Positions 17,656-26,168 of a DNA stretch of 64,000 nucleotides are shown one piece after another. How positions within the stretch are numbered: the stretch's first letter is position 1; each line of letters opens with the position of its first letter. Where the stretch lies: positions 368,253 to 432,252 of the forward strand of contig NZ_JAEFCA010000003.1 of assembly GCF_016405855.1 (NCBI RefSeq), in the 5' to 3' direction. The DNA is from Flavobacterium sp. IB48 (GTDB lineage Bacteria > Bacteroidota > Bacteroidia > Flavobacteriales > Flavobacteriaceae). The translations under genes and the position numbers were made by a program. The notes below the pieces were generated by a model. It had not been told where the DNA came from. It made no database searches and saw only the letters and a program-made list of their open reading frames with translations.

Positions 17656-17690
17656 AAACCCGATAAATTTACTTTTATCGGGTTTTGTTT
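17656..17690. terminator. bidirectional terminator between ilvE and MazG-like gene
   Basis: A 12-bp perfect stem AAACCCGATAAA (17656-17667) with 17674-17685, followed by GTTTTTT. Confidence 0.9.
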
Positions 17691-17691
17691 T

Positions 17692-18072
17692 TTAGAATAA
17701 TTTAGAAAAATCTGGTTTAAAATAATTTGGACCTTTCATCACTTTTCCATCTTCGCGGTAAATTGGCTGACCATCTTCTCCTAATTTACTCATATTACTG
17801 CGCTGGATTTCATCAAAAACTGCTTCAATTTTATCTTGAAGTCCGTGTTCTATAATTGTTCCGCACAAAATATACATCATATCTCCAAGAGCGTCTGCAA
17901 TTTCAACTAAATCATTATTCTGAACCGCTTCATAATATTCCTCATTTTCTTCCTTCATTAAATTATAACGAAGTAATTTCTTTTCTGCTCCTACATCAGC
18001 CTTTGGTGTTGTGCTGTGGCCAATTCTAAAAGCAGTGTGAAATTCTGTTACGGCATCAAGTTGTTTTTTCAT
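17692..18072 (-). CDS. MazG-superfamily nucleoside triphosphate pyrophosphohydrolase
   Basis: A 126-residue all-helical protein with the metal-binding ExxE (EENEEYYEA, 41-49) and EIADALGD (57-64) motifs of the MazG/HisE/dUTPase superfamily. It would hydrolyse NTP or dNTP to the monophosphate and pyrophosphate. A C-terminal extension (GEDGQPIYREDGKVMKGPNY) is shared by MazG-like proteins annotated as phosphoribosyl-ATP pyrophosphohydrolase-like. A role in histidine synthesis is unlikely because no his genes are nearby; house-cleaning of nucleotides is more likely. Confidence 0.85.
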   Translation of the reverse strand: MKKQLDAVTEFHTAFRIGHSTTPKADVGAEKKLLRYNLMKEENEEYYEAVQNNDLVEIADALGDMMYILCGTIIEHGLQDKIEAVFDEIQRSNMSKLGEDGQPIYREDGKVMKGPNYFKPDFSKLF

Positions 18073-18204
18073 ATAGTAGTTTTCTTTTTTTTGCTAATTT
18101 AAGTCACTTTCTTATAAATCTGAAAATTTATTGAATGAAATGAAAAGGCAATTTAGCAGCAAATCGTTTACAAATCTCTAAATTTGCTAAAAATTTTTAT
18201 AACT

Positions 18205-18393
18205 ATGTTCAGTCAAGGTCAAATACTATTTGGAGTATGTTTTTTTATCGCTTTTGTAATCATCATGATATTTGCTTATCGAAAAGATTTGAAATTACAT
18301 AAAGTCTTTTATAAAGGGAATTACAAAGTACTCCTAGCCTTTCTGCTTTTTATTGTCCTTTTGTTCGTAATTAAAATATTTTTAAAAAGATAA
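18205..18393 (+). CDS. small two-helix membrane protein
   Basis: A 62-residue protein; the ATG at 18205 is preferred over a TTG seven codons earlier. Two hydrophobic segments (GVCFFIAFVIIMIFAY and VLLAFLLFIVLLFVIKIFL) enclose a basic RKDLKLHKVFYKGNYK loop, which should lie in the cytoplasm. No known domain. It precedes the SRPBCC gene by 95 bp on the same strand. Confidence 0.65.
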   Translation: MFSQGQILFGVCFFIAFVIIMIFAYRKDLKLHKVFYKGNYKVLLAFLLFIVLLFVIKIFLKR

Positions 18394-18488
18394 ATTATTC
18401 TGGTTACCATAAAATAAACCTAATCATTATGGGTTATTAGTAAGACTCATGATAAATTTATAACTTTACCGAAACCAAACAATCTACC

Positions 18489-19676
18489 ATGAAAATTCTA
18501 AAGTATTTATTTCTTTTTGCACTTTTAAGCTTTGTTGCTCTTACTGTTTTTGTTGCTACTCAGAAAGGAGATTTTTCTGTAGAAAGAAGTAAAGTTATCA
18601 ATTCGCCTCGCGCAACGGTTTATAACTACTTAAACGACTTTAGAAATTACGAAGATTTTGAATCATGGTCGGTTGAAGATCCTTCTATCAAAATGACTTA
18701 TGCTAATAAAACAAGCGGAAATGGCGCTACATTTTATTGGGATGGTGTTGATGGAAAAGGAAATTCTATTATTCTTAAAACAAAAGACGGCGAAAGCATT
18801 GACCAAAAAATGCAATTTGATGGTACAGAAGCTAATGTAAACTGGACTTTAAAAGATACTTTGAACGGAAAAACAAAAGTTACTTGGAAAGGAAAAGGAA
18901 CAATGAGCTTTTTGTTTAAAATATATACCGCTTTACATGGAGGTTCAGATAGAGTTATTGGAACTATCTACGAAAAAAGCTTAGCCAATATTGATAAAAA
19001 CCTAGACTACGAAACCAAAACTTTTGCCGTTACAGTAGACGGAGTGGTAAAGAAAACCGAAACTCCTTATATCAAGCAGACTTTTACTAGCGAAATTTCT
19101 AAAATAAGTAAAAATGCTAGAATTGTAATTCCGAAGCTTATTCACTTTAGTGAAACGAATGGTTTGTCTGAGGCAGGAAAACCTTTTATCATTTATCATA
19201 CTTACGATACTAAAACTGGTTTGGCAAAGATTTCAATCTGTTTGCCTATTAACAAAGAAATTTCAACAAGTTCAGGAAGCGATATTTTAGCTGGAAAATT
19301 AAATGGTTTCGACGCTGTAAAAACAACTCTTACTGGAGATTACTCTCATAGAAATGAAGCAATAGCTAAAACAACTGCCTACATTAATAACCAAAAAATT
19401 ATTCCAGATTTAAGCTGGTCGCATCTTGAAATCTTGACTCTAAGCAAATTGGATGTAAAAGCTTCATCCAAATTGGTAACTGAGATTTATTTCCCTATAA
19501 AACCTAAAGTAGTTCCTGTTACTGCTGAGCCTGTTTACGCTCCAGAAAACACTAGTGAAACTCCAAGCGAGCCACGCACAGAACAACCACGTACAGAGCC
19601 TGTAAAACGTAAACCTGCTGCGCCAGCACCAGCTCCTACGCAAACACCTACACAAGAAGAAGACTCAGAATTTTAA
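18489..19676 (+). CDS. SRPBCC (polyketide cyclase-like) protein with GyrI-like domain and Pro-rich tail
   Basis: A 395-residue protein: N-terminal membrane anchor (about 1-22), SRPBCC/START-like domain (about 30-180: VERSKVINSPRATVYNYLNDFRNYEDFESW) and a second domain (about 190-335) that resembles the GyrI/AraC effector-binding fold. The last about 60 residues are a Pro/Thr/Glu-rich, low-complexity tail (SEPRTEQPRTEPVKRKPAAP). Both folds bind small hydrophobic ligands; none can be named. The anchor plus tail suggests display at the inner membrane. Followed by the ECF sigma gene after 79 bp. Confidence 0.75.
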   Translation: MKILKYLFLFALLSFVALTVFVATQKGDFSVERSKVINSPRATVYNYLNDFRNYEDFESWSVEDPSIKMTYANKTSGNGATFYWDGVDGKGNSIILKTKDGESIDQKMQFDGTEANVNWTLKDTLNGKTKVTWKGKGTMSFLFKIYTALHGGSDRVIGTIYEKSLANIDKNLDYETKTFAVTVDGVVKKTETPYIKQTFTSEISKISKNARIVIPKLIHFSETNGLSEAGKPFIIYHTYDTKTGLAKISICLPINKEISTSSGSDILAGKLNGFDAVKTTLTGDYSHRNEAIAKTTAYINNQKIIPDLSWSHLEILTLSKLDVKASSKLVTEIYFPIKPKVVPVTAEPVYAPENTSETPSEPRTEQPRTEPVKRKPAAPAPAPTQTPTQEEDSEF

Positions 19677-19755
19677 ATAATTTCGAAGGTACATTAAACC
19701 TTTTCCTTTAAATTCTGTCTAACTTCTATTAAAGAAAGTTTACAAAACAAAAAGT

Positions 19756-20298
19756 TTGATAGACGAGAAAGAATTTATAAAAGAATTATTAAACCCTGAA
19801 ACGCAAAATATTGCGTTTCAAAAACTCTTGTCTGATTATCAGAAACCTTTGTATTCTCATATTCGAAACATTGTTTTGAATCATGACGATGCTGATGATG
19901 TTTTACAGAATACTTTTGTAAAAGTCTTTCAAAATCTTAAAAACTTTAAAGGAGAAAGCAAACTTTTTTCTTGGATGTATCGCATTGCTACCAACGAAGC
20001 TTTGACTTTTTTATCGCAAAAAGCGAAATTAAGCGGCATTTCGTCTGAAGATCTGCAAAACAAAACGATTGATAATTTAAAAGCGGATCTTTATTTTGAT
20101 GGAGATGAAATTCAAATCAAACTTCAAAAAGCAATTGTAACACTTCCAGAAAAACAACAATTAGTTTTCAAAATGAAATATTTTGAAGAATTGAAATATG
20201 AAGAAATCGCAGATATTTTAGGAACATCTGTTGGAGCCTTAAAAGCATCTTATCATCACGCAGTAAAAAAAATTGAATTATATGTTACATCAAATTAA
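19756..20298 (+). CDS. ECF RNA polymerase sigma factor
   Basis: A 180-residue group 4 sigma factor. Region 2 contains DDADDVLQNTFVKVFQNLKNFKGESKLFSWMYRIATNEAL. Region 4 contains LPEKQQLVFKMKYFEELKYE and EIADILGTSVGALKASYHHA. The only plausible start in this frame is a TTG at 19756; no ATG gives the conserved N-terminus. It heads a three-gene operon with a putative single-pass anti-sigma factor and a secreted protein, a conserved Bacteroidota arrangement. Confidence 0.92.
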   Translation: MIDEKEFIKELLNPETQNIAFQKLLSDYQKPLYSHIRNIVLNHDDADDVLQNTFVKVFQNLKNFKGESKLFSWMYRIATNEALTFLSQKAKLSGISSEDLQNKTIDNLKADLYFDGDEIQIKLQKAIVTLPEKQQLVFKMKYFEELKYEEIADILGTSVGALKASYHHAVKKIELYVTSN

Positions 20299-20331
20299 AC
20301 CTTTTGTAACTAAAACTATCTTATAAGTATT

Positions 20332-20751
20332 ATGAAAACATTTAAATTAGAAAACGAACCCAAAATAAAATCCGGCTTTAAAGCTCCGGACAATTATTTT
20401 GATGATTTTTCAGAGAAGGTTTTACAACAATTAAACGAAAAAGAAGTTAAGGTAATTCCTTTTTACAAACGCAAAAAAACAATTTCTCTGGCTGCTGCTG
20501 CATTAATTGCTTTTGCATTACTAATACCAATTGCAAACAATTATAAAGCTAGCGTAAACGATCTTGACGAAGCTACTTTAGAAAACTATTTATCTTATCA
20601 CTCCAATATAAGCCAATACGATTTAATTCAAACATTAGACGACAGTGACATAGAAAAATTAGGTAACAATGTTACTCTAGAAGACGAAACACTAGAAGAT
20701 ATCTTAGCTGCAAGTCCAAACATAGAACACTTAATTTCAGAACAAAATTAA
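20332..20751 (+). CDS. putative single-pass anti-sigma factor
   Basis: A 139-residue protein with an N-terminal cytoplasmic part (MKTFKLENEPKIKSGFKAPDNYFDDFSEKVLQ), a basic stop (YKRKKT), one membrane helix (ISLAAAALIAFALLIPIA) and a short acidic extracytoplasmic domain. There is no zinc-binding HxxxCxxC motif. Position 33 bp after an ECF sigma gene and the topology suggest an anti-sigma factor; this is inference, not homology to a named family. Confidence 0.7.
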   Translation: MKTFKLENEPKIKSGFKAPDNYFDDFSEKVLQQLNEKEVKVIPFYKRKKTISLAAAALIAFALLIPIANNYKASVNDLDEATLENYLSYHSNISQYDLIQTLDDSDIEKLGNNVTLEDETLEDILAASPNIEHLISEQN

Positions 20752-20782
20752 ATCAAACTTAACTCAACAACTTAACTTAGCA

Positions 20783-21241
20783 ATGAAAATAAAAAACATT
20801 TTACCGCTACTGCTATTTCTGACAAGTATTTCATTTTTTGCACAAAATGGAAAAATTGATGAAAAGCGAGAAAAAATCAAAGCTTTTAAAGTGTCATTTT
20901 TAACAACAGAATTAGAATTAACTTCAACCGAAGCCGAAAAATTCTGGCCAATTTATAATGCTTACGATGACAAGCAATATGAATTAAAGTATCTGAAAAT
21001 GAAAACTTATATTAAACAGCTTAAAGATGAGAATCTAAAAAATCTTTCCGATAAAGAAGCAGCGACATTATTATCTCAAATAGAGAGTACTGATAAAGAA
21101 ATATATCAGCTTCGAGACAAATATATGAGCAGCCTTAAAAAAGTACTCCCAGCAAAGAAAATATTATTGCTTAAAAAATCAGAAGACGATTTTAATAGAA
21201 AGTTACTGCAACAATACCGAGACAAAGGCAATAAAGATTAA
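20783..21241 (+). CDS. secreted sensor-like protein of ECF operon
   Basis: A 152-residue protein with a signal peptide (LLLFLTSISFFAQ). The mature domain is all-helical, with LTSTEAEKFWPIYNAYDDKQYELKYL followed by a Lys-rich second half. This resembles Spy/CpxP-like periplasmic proteins and the Bacteroidota family called sensor of ECF-type sigma factor. It lies 31 bp after the anti-sigma gene, and the operon ends at a terminator. It probably monitors the envelope and sets anti-sigma activity; the signal is unknown. Confidence 0.78.
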   Translation: MKIKNILPLLLFLTSISFFAQNGKIDEKREKIKAFKVSFLTTELELTSTEAEKFWPIYNAYDDKQYELKYLKMKTYIKQLKDENLKNLSDKEAATLLSQIESTDKEIYQLRDKYMSSLKKVLPAKKILLLKKSEDDFNRKLLQQYRDKGNKD

Positions 21242-21262
21242 ACTTAACGATACAACAGCGAT

Positions 21263-21313
21263 AAGAACCCTATATAATAATACTTACTTTATTATTTAGG
21301 GTTCTTATTTTTT
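21263..21313. terminator. bidirectional terminator after ECF operon
   Basis: AAGAACCCTA (21263-21272) pairs with 21297-21306 and is extended by inner AT pairs. It is followed by ATTTTTTTA and faces the convergent BNR-repeat gene. Confidence 0.85.
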
Positions 21314-22374
21314 TATTTAAAATTAAGTCGAACCACTTTATTATGTCCTGCTGCGATTGCAGTGTTCCTATTCACAAAACGAATGGTAAAAAATCCTTTA
21401 TCAGTAGAAAGCTGCATCCAGTTTTCTCCTCCATTTTGAGAATATTGTATTCCTTCAGAGCCTACACAAACAATTTCTTTTCCATTACCTCCTGGAACAT
21501 ATTGCACACATGATGCATAGCCAAATCCCATATTCTGACCAATTAATTGCCAAGTCTTGCCACCATCTTTTGTAAAAGCTTTATTATTGGCTTTATTATT
21601 AGGAAGATCGTAATCTCCTCCTGCAACGAAACCTTGTTTAGAATCATAAAAATCGGCAGTAAAAATTCCTGTCATTTGCTTTCCTTGCACAATAGGAGTT
21701 TCTACAACTTTCCATGTTTTTGCTTTGTCGGGAGAATAAAAAACACGTGCTTTTTTTCCACCTGAAACTAACCATGTATCATTTCCTTTTATAACGATGT
21801 TAGTGTTACTTGCCGCAAAAGCTGCTTCTCCTGTGCTATTTGTTGGCAATTTATCAGACAGTAATTTTGTCCACGTTTCTCCACCGTCACGTGTAACTAT
21901 AATCGAAAAAGTATCCTCTGTTGGATCGCCAATTGCAATTCCTTCCTTATCATTCCAAAACTGCATGCTATCGTAAAACACTTTCGGATTAACTTCTTTA
22001 TAAACCAATTTAACTTTGCGGTCTTTCTTTGAAACGGAATAAAGAAGTGCTGGATTTGCCACACTCAGCAAAAAAATATCTTTTGAAGTTTGTGCTATAC
22101 TTCTAAATTCTAATTTAAGTGTATCGCGGTAAATATGTTCTTCAAATTTTTCTTTTTTATCCAAATCATAATAACCAAAACGAGAATTATCAGCCCCGTA
22201 CCAAACTTTATTTTTGTCAATTAGAATTGCTCTAATACTAATTCTGTCTTTAAATAATGTATCTATTGTCATTGAAGTAAAGCCATTATTGTAAACAACG
22301 TCAGTTTTATAATTAAATGTCCTAAAAGACATCAATAAAATAAAAATAACACAAAATAAAGAGAGTTTTTTCAT
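21313..22374 (-). CDS. secreted BNR/Ycf48-like beta-propeller protein
   Basis: A 353-residue protein with a signal peptide (LFCVIFILLMSFRTF). Repeated Asp-box-like motifs are visible: TRDGGETWTKL, SPDKAKTWKVV, TKDGGKTWQLIG and SQNGGENWMQL. This is the signature of BNR/sialidase-type and photosystem-assembly (Ycf48-like) seven-bladed propellers. Catalytic sialidase residues are not evident, so it is more likely a binding scaffold than an enzyme. It stands alone on the minus strand. Confidence 0.82.
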   Translation of the reverse strand: MKKLSLFCVIFILLMSFRTFNYKTDVVYNNGFTSMTIDTLFKDRISIRAILIDKNKVWYGADNSRFGYYDLDKKEKFEEHIYRDTLKLEFRSIAQTSKDIFLLSVANPALLYSVSKKDRKVKLVYKEVNPKVFYDSMQFWNDKEGIAIGDPTEDTFSIIVTRDGGETWTKLLSDKLPTNSTGEAAFAASNTNIVIKGNDTWLVSGGKKARVFYSPDKAKTWKVVETPIVQGKQMTGIFTADFYDSKQGFVAGGDYDLPNNKANNKAFTKDGGKTWQLIGQNMGFGYASCVQYVPGGNGKEIVCVGSEGIQYSQNGGENWMQLSTDKGFFTIRFVNRNTAIAAGHNKVVRLNFK

Positions 22375-22624
22375 AGGAAACTTAAAATTTGGTTAACGCT
22401 AAAATACAATTAATTCCAACATAGAAAATTAATTTTCTCATTTTTTTTGACAAGAATATTTGTTATTTCATTTACAGATCTTTATCTAAAAAAAACTCAA
22501 AGACATTTCAACAAAAACACAAAAACCTATTAATCAATACTTTAAAAGCAATATTTTAGTACATAAATTTTATGGCACAGTAATTGAATATCTCATAACA
22601 CAAATAATTTAATACAAATTAGCC

Positions 22625-23917
22625 ATGAAAGCGAATTTACTTTTAATAGCGATATCAGCCTTAGTTTTTGGTTCTTGTGCTGCACAAGGTCAAACTACTG
22701 TTTATGCAAAAAACTCAGATATAAGCGATAACTTAGATTTAAGAGCTGTTGCTTCGATGTTTGGAGAATCAGCTAACCTTCAAGATTTTGAAAGACGTTT
22801 AAATGACCCTAAATATCAAATATCAAATTTAGACCTTAATGGCGATAACGAAGTAGATTATCTTCGTGTTATTGAGAGCGTTGAAAACAGAACGCACGTT
22901 GTAATTATTCAAGCTGTTTTAGATCGTGATGTTTATCAAGACATTGCAACTATTGATGTTGAGAGAGACAATTACAACAAAGTAAGTGTTCAGGTTGTAG
23001 GTAACACCTATTTATACGGAGCAAATTACATTTATGAGCCTGTTTATAGTGTGGTTCCTGTTATCTATTCTTCTTTCTGGGTGACAAATTACAGACCGTA
23101 CTGCTCAACTTGGTATTGGGGTTATTACCCAACCTATTATAGAGCATGGAATCCGTATCCAGTTTACAGATATAGAAATAATGTAAATATTTATATCAAC
23201 GTAAACAACCATTACAACTATGTAAATGTTAGAAGAAGCTATTCAGCTCCTGCGATTTATGAAACAAGACGTAGTTATGGTTACGAAAGAATGCGTCCGA
23301 ACTATAGCTTTGCAGAAAGACATGCTAACACAACCAACAGATATGATTTAGATCAAAGACGTGTTGCGAGCAGAGAAACTAGCAGAAATACATATAATAC
23401 AAACAGAAATTATACAGGTAGAACTTCTGATAACGGAATTTCTAACAGATCATACGCTGACAATAAAAACACAACAAGCAGACCTACTGTAGACAGAAGC
23501 AACAATAGTAACGGTAATAGCAATAGTAATAGAGGTTACAACTCTACTGGCAGAAATCCTGAAAATGTAAACATCGAAAGAAACACAACTGGCCGCGGTT
23601 ATTCTAATAACGCAAATAATACTCCAAGAGTAGAAAGCACTCCAAGAGTTCAGAATACGCAAAGAGCAGATTACGGAAGCACCAATTCTTCTAATACATC
23701 AAGAGGATATTCTAATCGAGAAGCATCTGCTCCAAGAGTAGAAAGAAGCTCAAGAAGTTATTCTGAAAACCAATCTGGTAATTCAAATAGAGACTATTCT
23801 GCTAGAACACAACAAAGTCAGCGTTCAGAGTCTCCAAGAATAAGCCAAGAATCTAGAGGCGGACAAAGCCAAAGAGAAAGCGGTTCTAGTTCTAGAGGAA
23901 ATGGAAGAAGAGGTTAA
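22625..23917 (+). CDS. lipoprotein with conserved head and Asn/Ser/Arg-rich low-complexity tail
   Basis: A 430-residue lipoprotein (lipobox FGSC, Cys18). Residues 35-130 form a compact domain (LRAVASMFGESANLQDFERRL, LDLNGDNEVDYLRVIESVENR) with a Ca-binding-like DLNGDNEVD loop. A Tyr/Trp-rich stretch follows (YWGYYPTYYRAWNPYPVYRY), then about 200 residues dominated by Asn, Ser, Arg and Thr with imperfect repeats such as TPRVESTPRVQNTQRA. Similar proteins are hypothetical in Flavobacterium. The basic, disordered tail suggests binding of surface polysaccharide or DNA, but this is inference. Confidence 0.78.
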   Translation: MKANLLLIAISALVFGSCAAQGQTTVYAKNSDISDNLDLRAVASMFGESANLQDFERRLNDPKYQISNLDLNGDNEVDYLRVIESVENRTHVVIIQAVLDRDVYQDIATIDVERDNYNKVSVQVVGNTYLYGANYIYEPVYSVVPVIYSSFWVTNYRPYCSTWYWGYYPTYYRAWNPYPVYRYRNNVNIYINVNNHYNYVNVRRSYSAPAIYETRRSYGYERMRPNYSFAERHANTTNRYDLDQRRVASRETSRNTYNTNRNYTGRTSDNGISNRSYADNKNTTSRPTVDRSNNSNGNSNSNRGYNSTGRNPENVNIERNTTGRGYSNNANNTPRVESTPRVQNTQRADYGSTNSSNTSRGYSNREASAPRVERSSRSYSENQSGNSNRDYSARTQQSQRSESPRISQESRGGQSQRESGSSSRGNGRRG

Positions 23918-23945
23918 TTTTAGAATAAATAATATTTAAAAAGAG

Positions 23946-23976
23946 AAGCACAATTTTACGATTGTGCTTTTTTTTA
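23946..23976 (+). terminator. terminator after the low-complexity lipoprotein gene
   Basis: AAGCACAAT (23946-23954) pairs with 23961-23969 and is followed by a run of Ts. Confidence 0.85.
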
Positions 23977-24016
23977 TCTTTTTAATTTTAAATGCCTCTA
24001 ATTTGTTTTAAAACAG

Positions 24017-24024
24017 TAAATTTG
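24017..24024 (+). promoter_or_regulatory. putative -7 element of kup
   Basis: TAAATTTG matches TAnnTTTG, 24 bp before the chosen kup ATG. It supports that start over the upstream in-frame ATG. Confidence 0.5.
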
Positions 24025-24048
24025 CAACCGTCTTTTTATAAAATTAAC

Positions 24049-26028
24049 ATGAGCGCATCGCATAAAAACTTACATAGTAAGTTGTCTATTGGGGGTTTAT
24101 TAATTACTTTAGGGATTATATATGGAGATATTGGAACCTCTCCATTGTATGTAATGAAGGCTATATTAGGCGATCACACGATAAATGCTGATATTGTTTT
24201 AGGAGGTATCTCTTGTGTGTTCTGGACCTTAACATTACAAACTACAATTAAATATGTACTTATTACTTTAAGTGCAGACAACCACGGTGAAGGAGGAATT
24301 TTTGCATTATATGCATTAGTCAAAAAAACAAAAATTCAATGGCTCATAGTACCCGCCATTATTGGAGGTAGTGCCCTTCTCGCTGACGGAATTATAACTC
24401 CGCCTATTTCGATTTCATCTGCTGTAGAAGGAATTAGAGCATTCTACCCAACGATGGAAACACAAACCATTGTGTATATCGTAATTACAATTCTATTCGT
24501 TTTATTCACCATTCAGCAGTTCGGAACTAAATTGGTTGGTAAATTCTTTGCCCCAATGATGTTAATCTGGTTTGCAATGTTAGGAACCTTAGGAGCAATT
24601 CAGGTATCGAATTATCCAGAAGTAATTAAAGCAATTAATCCATACTACGCTTATCATTTATTATCGATACACCCTGATGGTTTCTTCGTTCTAGGTTTCG
24701 TATTCTTATGTACAACTGGAGCAGAAGCATTGTATTCTGACATGGGACACTGTGGAAGAAAAAACATTAGAATCAGTTGGATGTTTGTAAAAACGACTTT
24801 AGTTTTAAACTATTTCGGACAAGCAGCTTATTTAATTCACCATGAAGGAAGCACCTTACAGCAATTAGGAGGCGAAAACGGAAACCCGTTTTACTTAATT
24901 ATGCCACATTGGTTTTTACCATTCGGAATTGTAGTTGCAACTCTTGCAGCTGTAATTGCATCTCAAGCACTTATATCTGGTTCGTTTACTTTAATTAACG
25001 AAGCAATGCGATTGAACTTCTGGCCAAAAGTAAAAATCAAATATCCAACAGAAGTAAAAGGTCAATTATACATTCCATCAATCAACTGGTTATTGTTTTT
25101 TGGTTGTGTTGGAATCGTTTTACATTTCGAAAAATCAGGAAACATGGAACACGCATATGGTCTTGCTATCATTTTGTGTATGATCATGACTACTATACTA
25201 TTAAATTACTACTTAATCATGAAACGTGTAAAACTGTACTTCATGGTACCGTTGATTACTATTTATTTATTGATTGAGTTTAGTTTCCTTTTCGCTAATA
25301 TTACCAAATTTGCAGAAGGTGGTTATGTAACACTAATCATTGCCAGTATGCTAATTTCTGTAATGACAATTTGGTATTTGGCTAAGAAAATCAACAAAAA
25401 CTACACGAAAGTGGTTAAGGTTGACGATTACAAACAAGTTCTTGTTGAGTTAAGCCAAGATTTATCAATTCCGAAATATGCTACGCATTTGGTTTATATG
25501 ACCAACGCTAATCGTGTAGATGAACTAGAGGAAAAAATCATTTATTCTATCCTTCAAAAACGCCCAAAAAGAGCTGACATCTATTGGTTTGTTCATGTGA
25601 ATATTTTGACTGAACCTTATAAAACGCAATATAAAGTAACAGAAATTGCGAAAGATGATATTTATAGAATTGATTTCAACTTAGGTTTTAGAGAACCAAC
25701 CAAAATCAATTTGATGTTTAGAGAAGTTATCAAAGACATGGTAAAACGTGGCGAGGTAGATATTACCAGCCGTTACGAGTCTTTAAACAAAAACAATATT
25801 ATTGGAGACTTTAAATTTGTATTGTCTGAGAAATTCTTATCAAACGACAATGATTTAAGATGGCATGAAAACATTATTATGAATTCTTATTTCTTCATCA
25901 AAAAACTGAGTTTGTCTGAAGAAAGAGCTTTTGGTCTAGACAGCAGCTCTGTTAAAATAGAGAAATTCCCAATGGTGCTTCATGCTCCTGAAAATATTGG
26001 ATTAACGAGAATTATTTCTAAAGAGTAA
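24049..26028 (+). CDS. kup: KUP-family potassium uptake protein
   Basis: A 659-residue inner-membrane transporter. The start at 24049 (MSASHKNLHSKLS) is preferred because the longer frame includes the promoter motif. The first helix carries the hallmark GIIYGDIGTSPLYVMKAI, about 12 membrane segments follow, and a soluble C-terminal domain begins near residue 455. It imports K+ with H+. The ADGIITPPISISSAVEG segment is the usual KUP motif. Monocistronic with its own terminator. Confidence 0.95.
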   Translation: MSASHKNLHSKLSIGGLLITLGIIYGDIGTSPLYVMKAILGDHTINADIVLGGISCVFWTLTLQTTIKYVLITLSADNHGEGGIFALYALVKKTKIQWLIVPAIIGGSALLADGIITPPISISSAVEGIRAFYPTMETQTIVYIVITILFVLFTIQQFGTKLVGKFFAPMMLIWFAMLGTLGAIQVSNYPEVIKAINPYYAYHLLSIHPDGFFVLGFVFLCTTGAEALYSDMGHCGRKNIRISWMFVKTTLVLNYFGQAAYLIHHEGSTLQQLGGENGNPFYLIMPHWFLPFGIVVATLAAVIASQALISGSFTLINEAMRLNFWPKVKIKYPTEVKGQLYIPSINWLLFFGCVGIVLHFEKSGNMEHAYGLAIILCMIMTTILLNYYLIMKRVKLYFMVPLITIYLLIEFSFLFANITKFAEGGYVTLIIASMLISVMTIWYLAKKINKNYTKVVKVDDYKQVLVELSQDLSIPKYATHLVYMTNANRVDELEEKIIYSILQKRPKRADIYWFVHVNILTEPYKTQYKVTEIAKDDIYRIDFNLGFREPTKINLMFREVIKDMVKRGEVDITSRYESLNKNNIIGDFKFVLSEKFLSNDNDLRWHENIIMNSYFFIKKLSLSEERAFGLDSSSVKIEKFPMVLHAPENIGLTRIISKE

Positions 26029-26050
26029 AACTCAAAAAAAGATATTTCTA

Positions 26051-26082
26051 AAAAAACACTCTAAATCAGAGTGTTTTTTTTT
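26051..26082 (+). terminator. terminator after kup
   Basis: A 12-bp stem AAAAAACACTCT (26051-26062) with 26068-26079, followed by a T-run. Confidence 0.9.
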
Positions 26083-26143
26083 CTTTTAGTAGCAGTCTGA
26101 GCAAGATTCGGTATTAAAAATTTAACTTTCAACCAATTAATAC

Positions 26144-26151
26144 TACCTTTG
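26144..26151 (+). promoter_or_regulatory. putative -7 element of rsmB
   Basis: TACCTTTG matches TAnnTTTG and lies 17 bp before the rsmB ATG. Confidence 0.5.
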
Positions 26152-26168
26152 CACTTCAAATAAATAAA

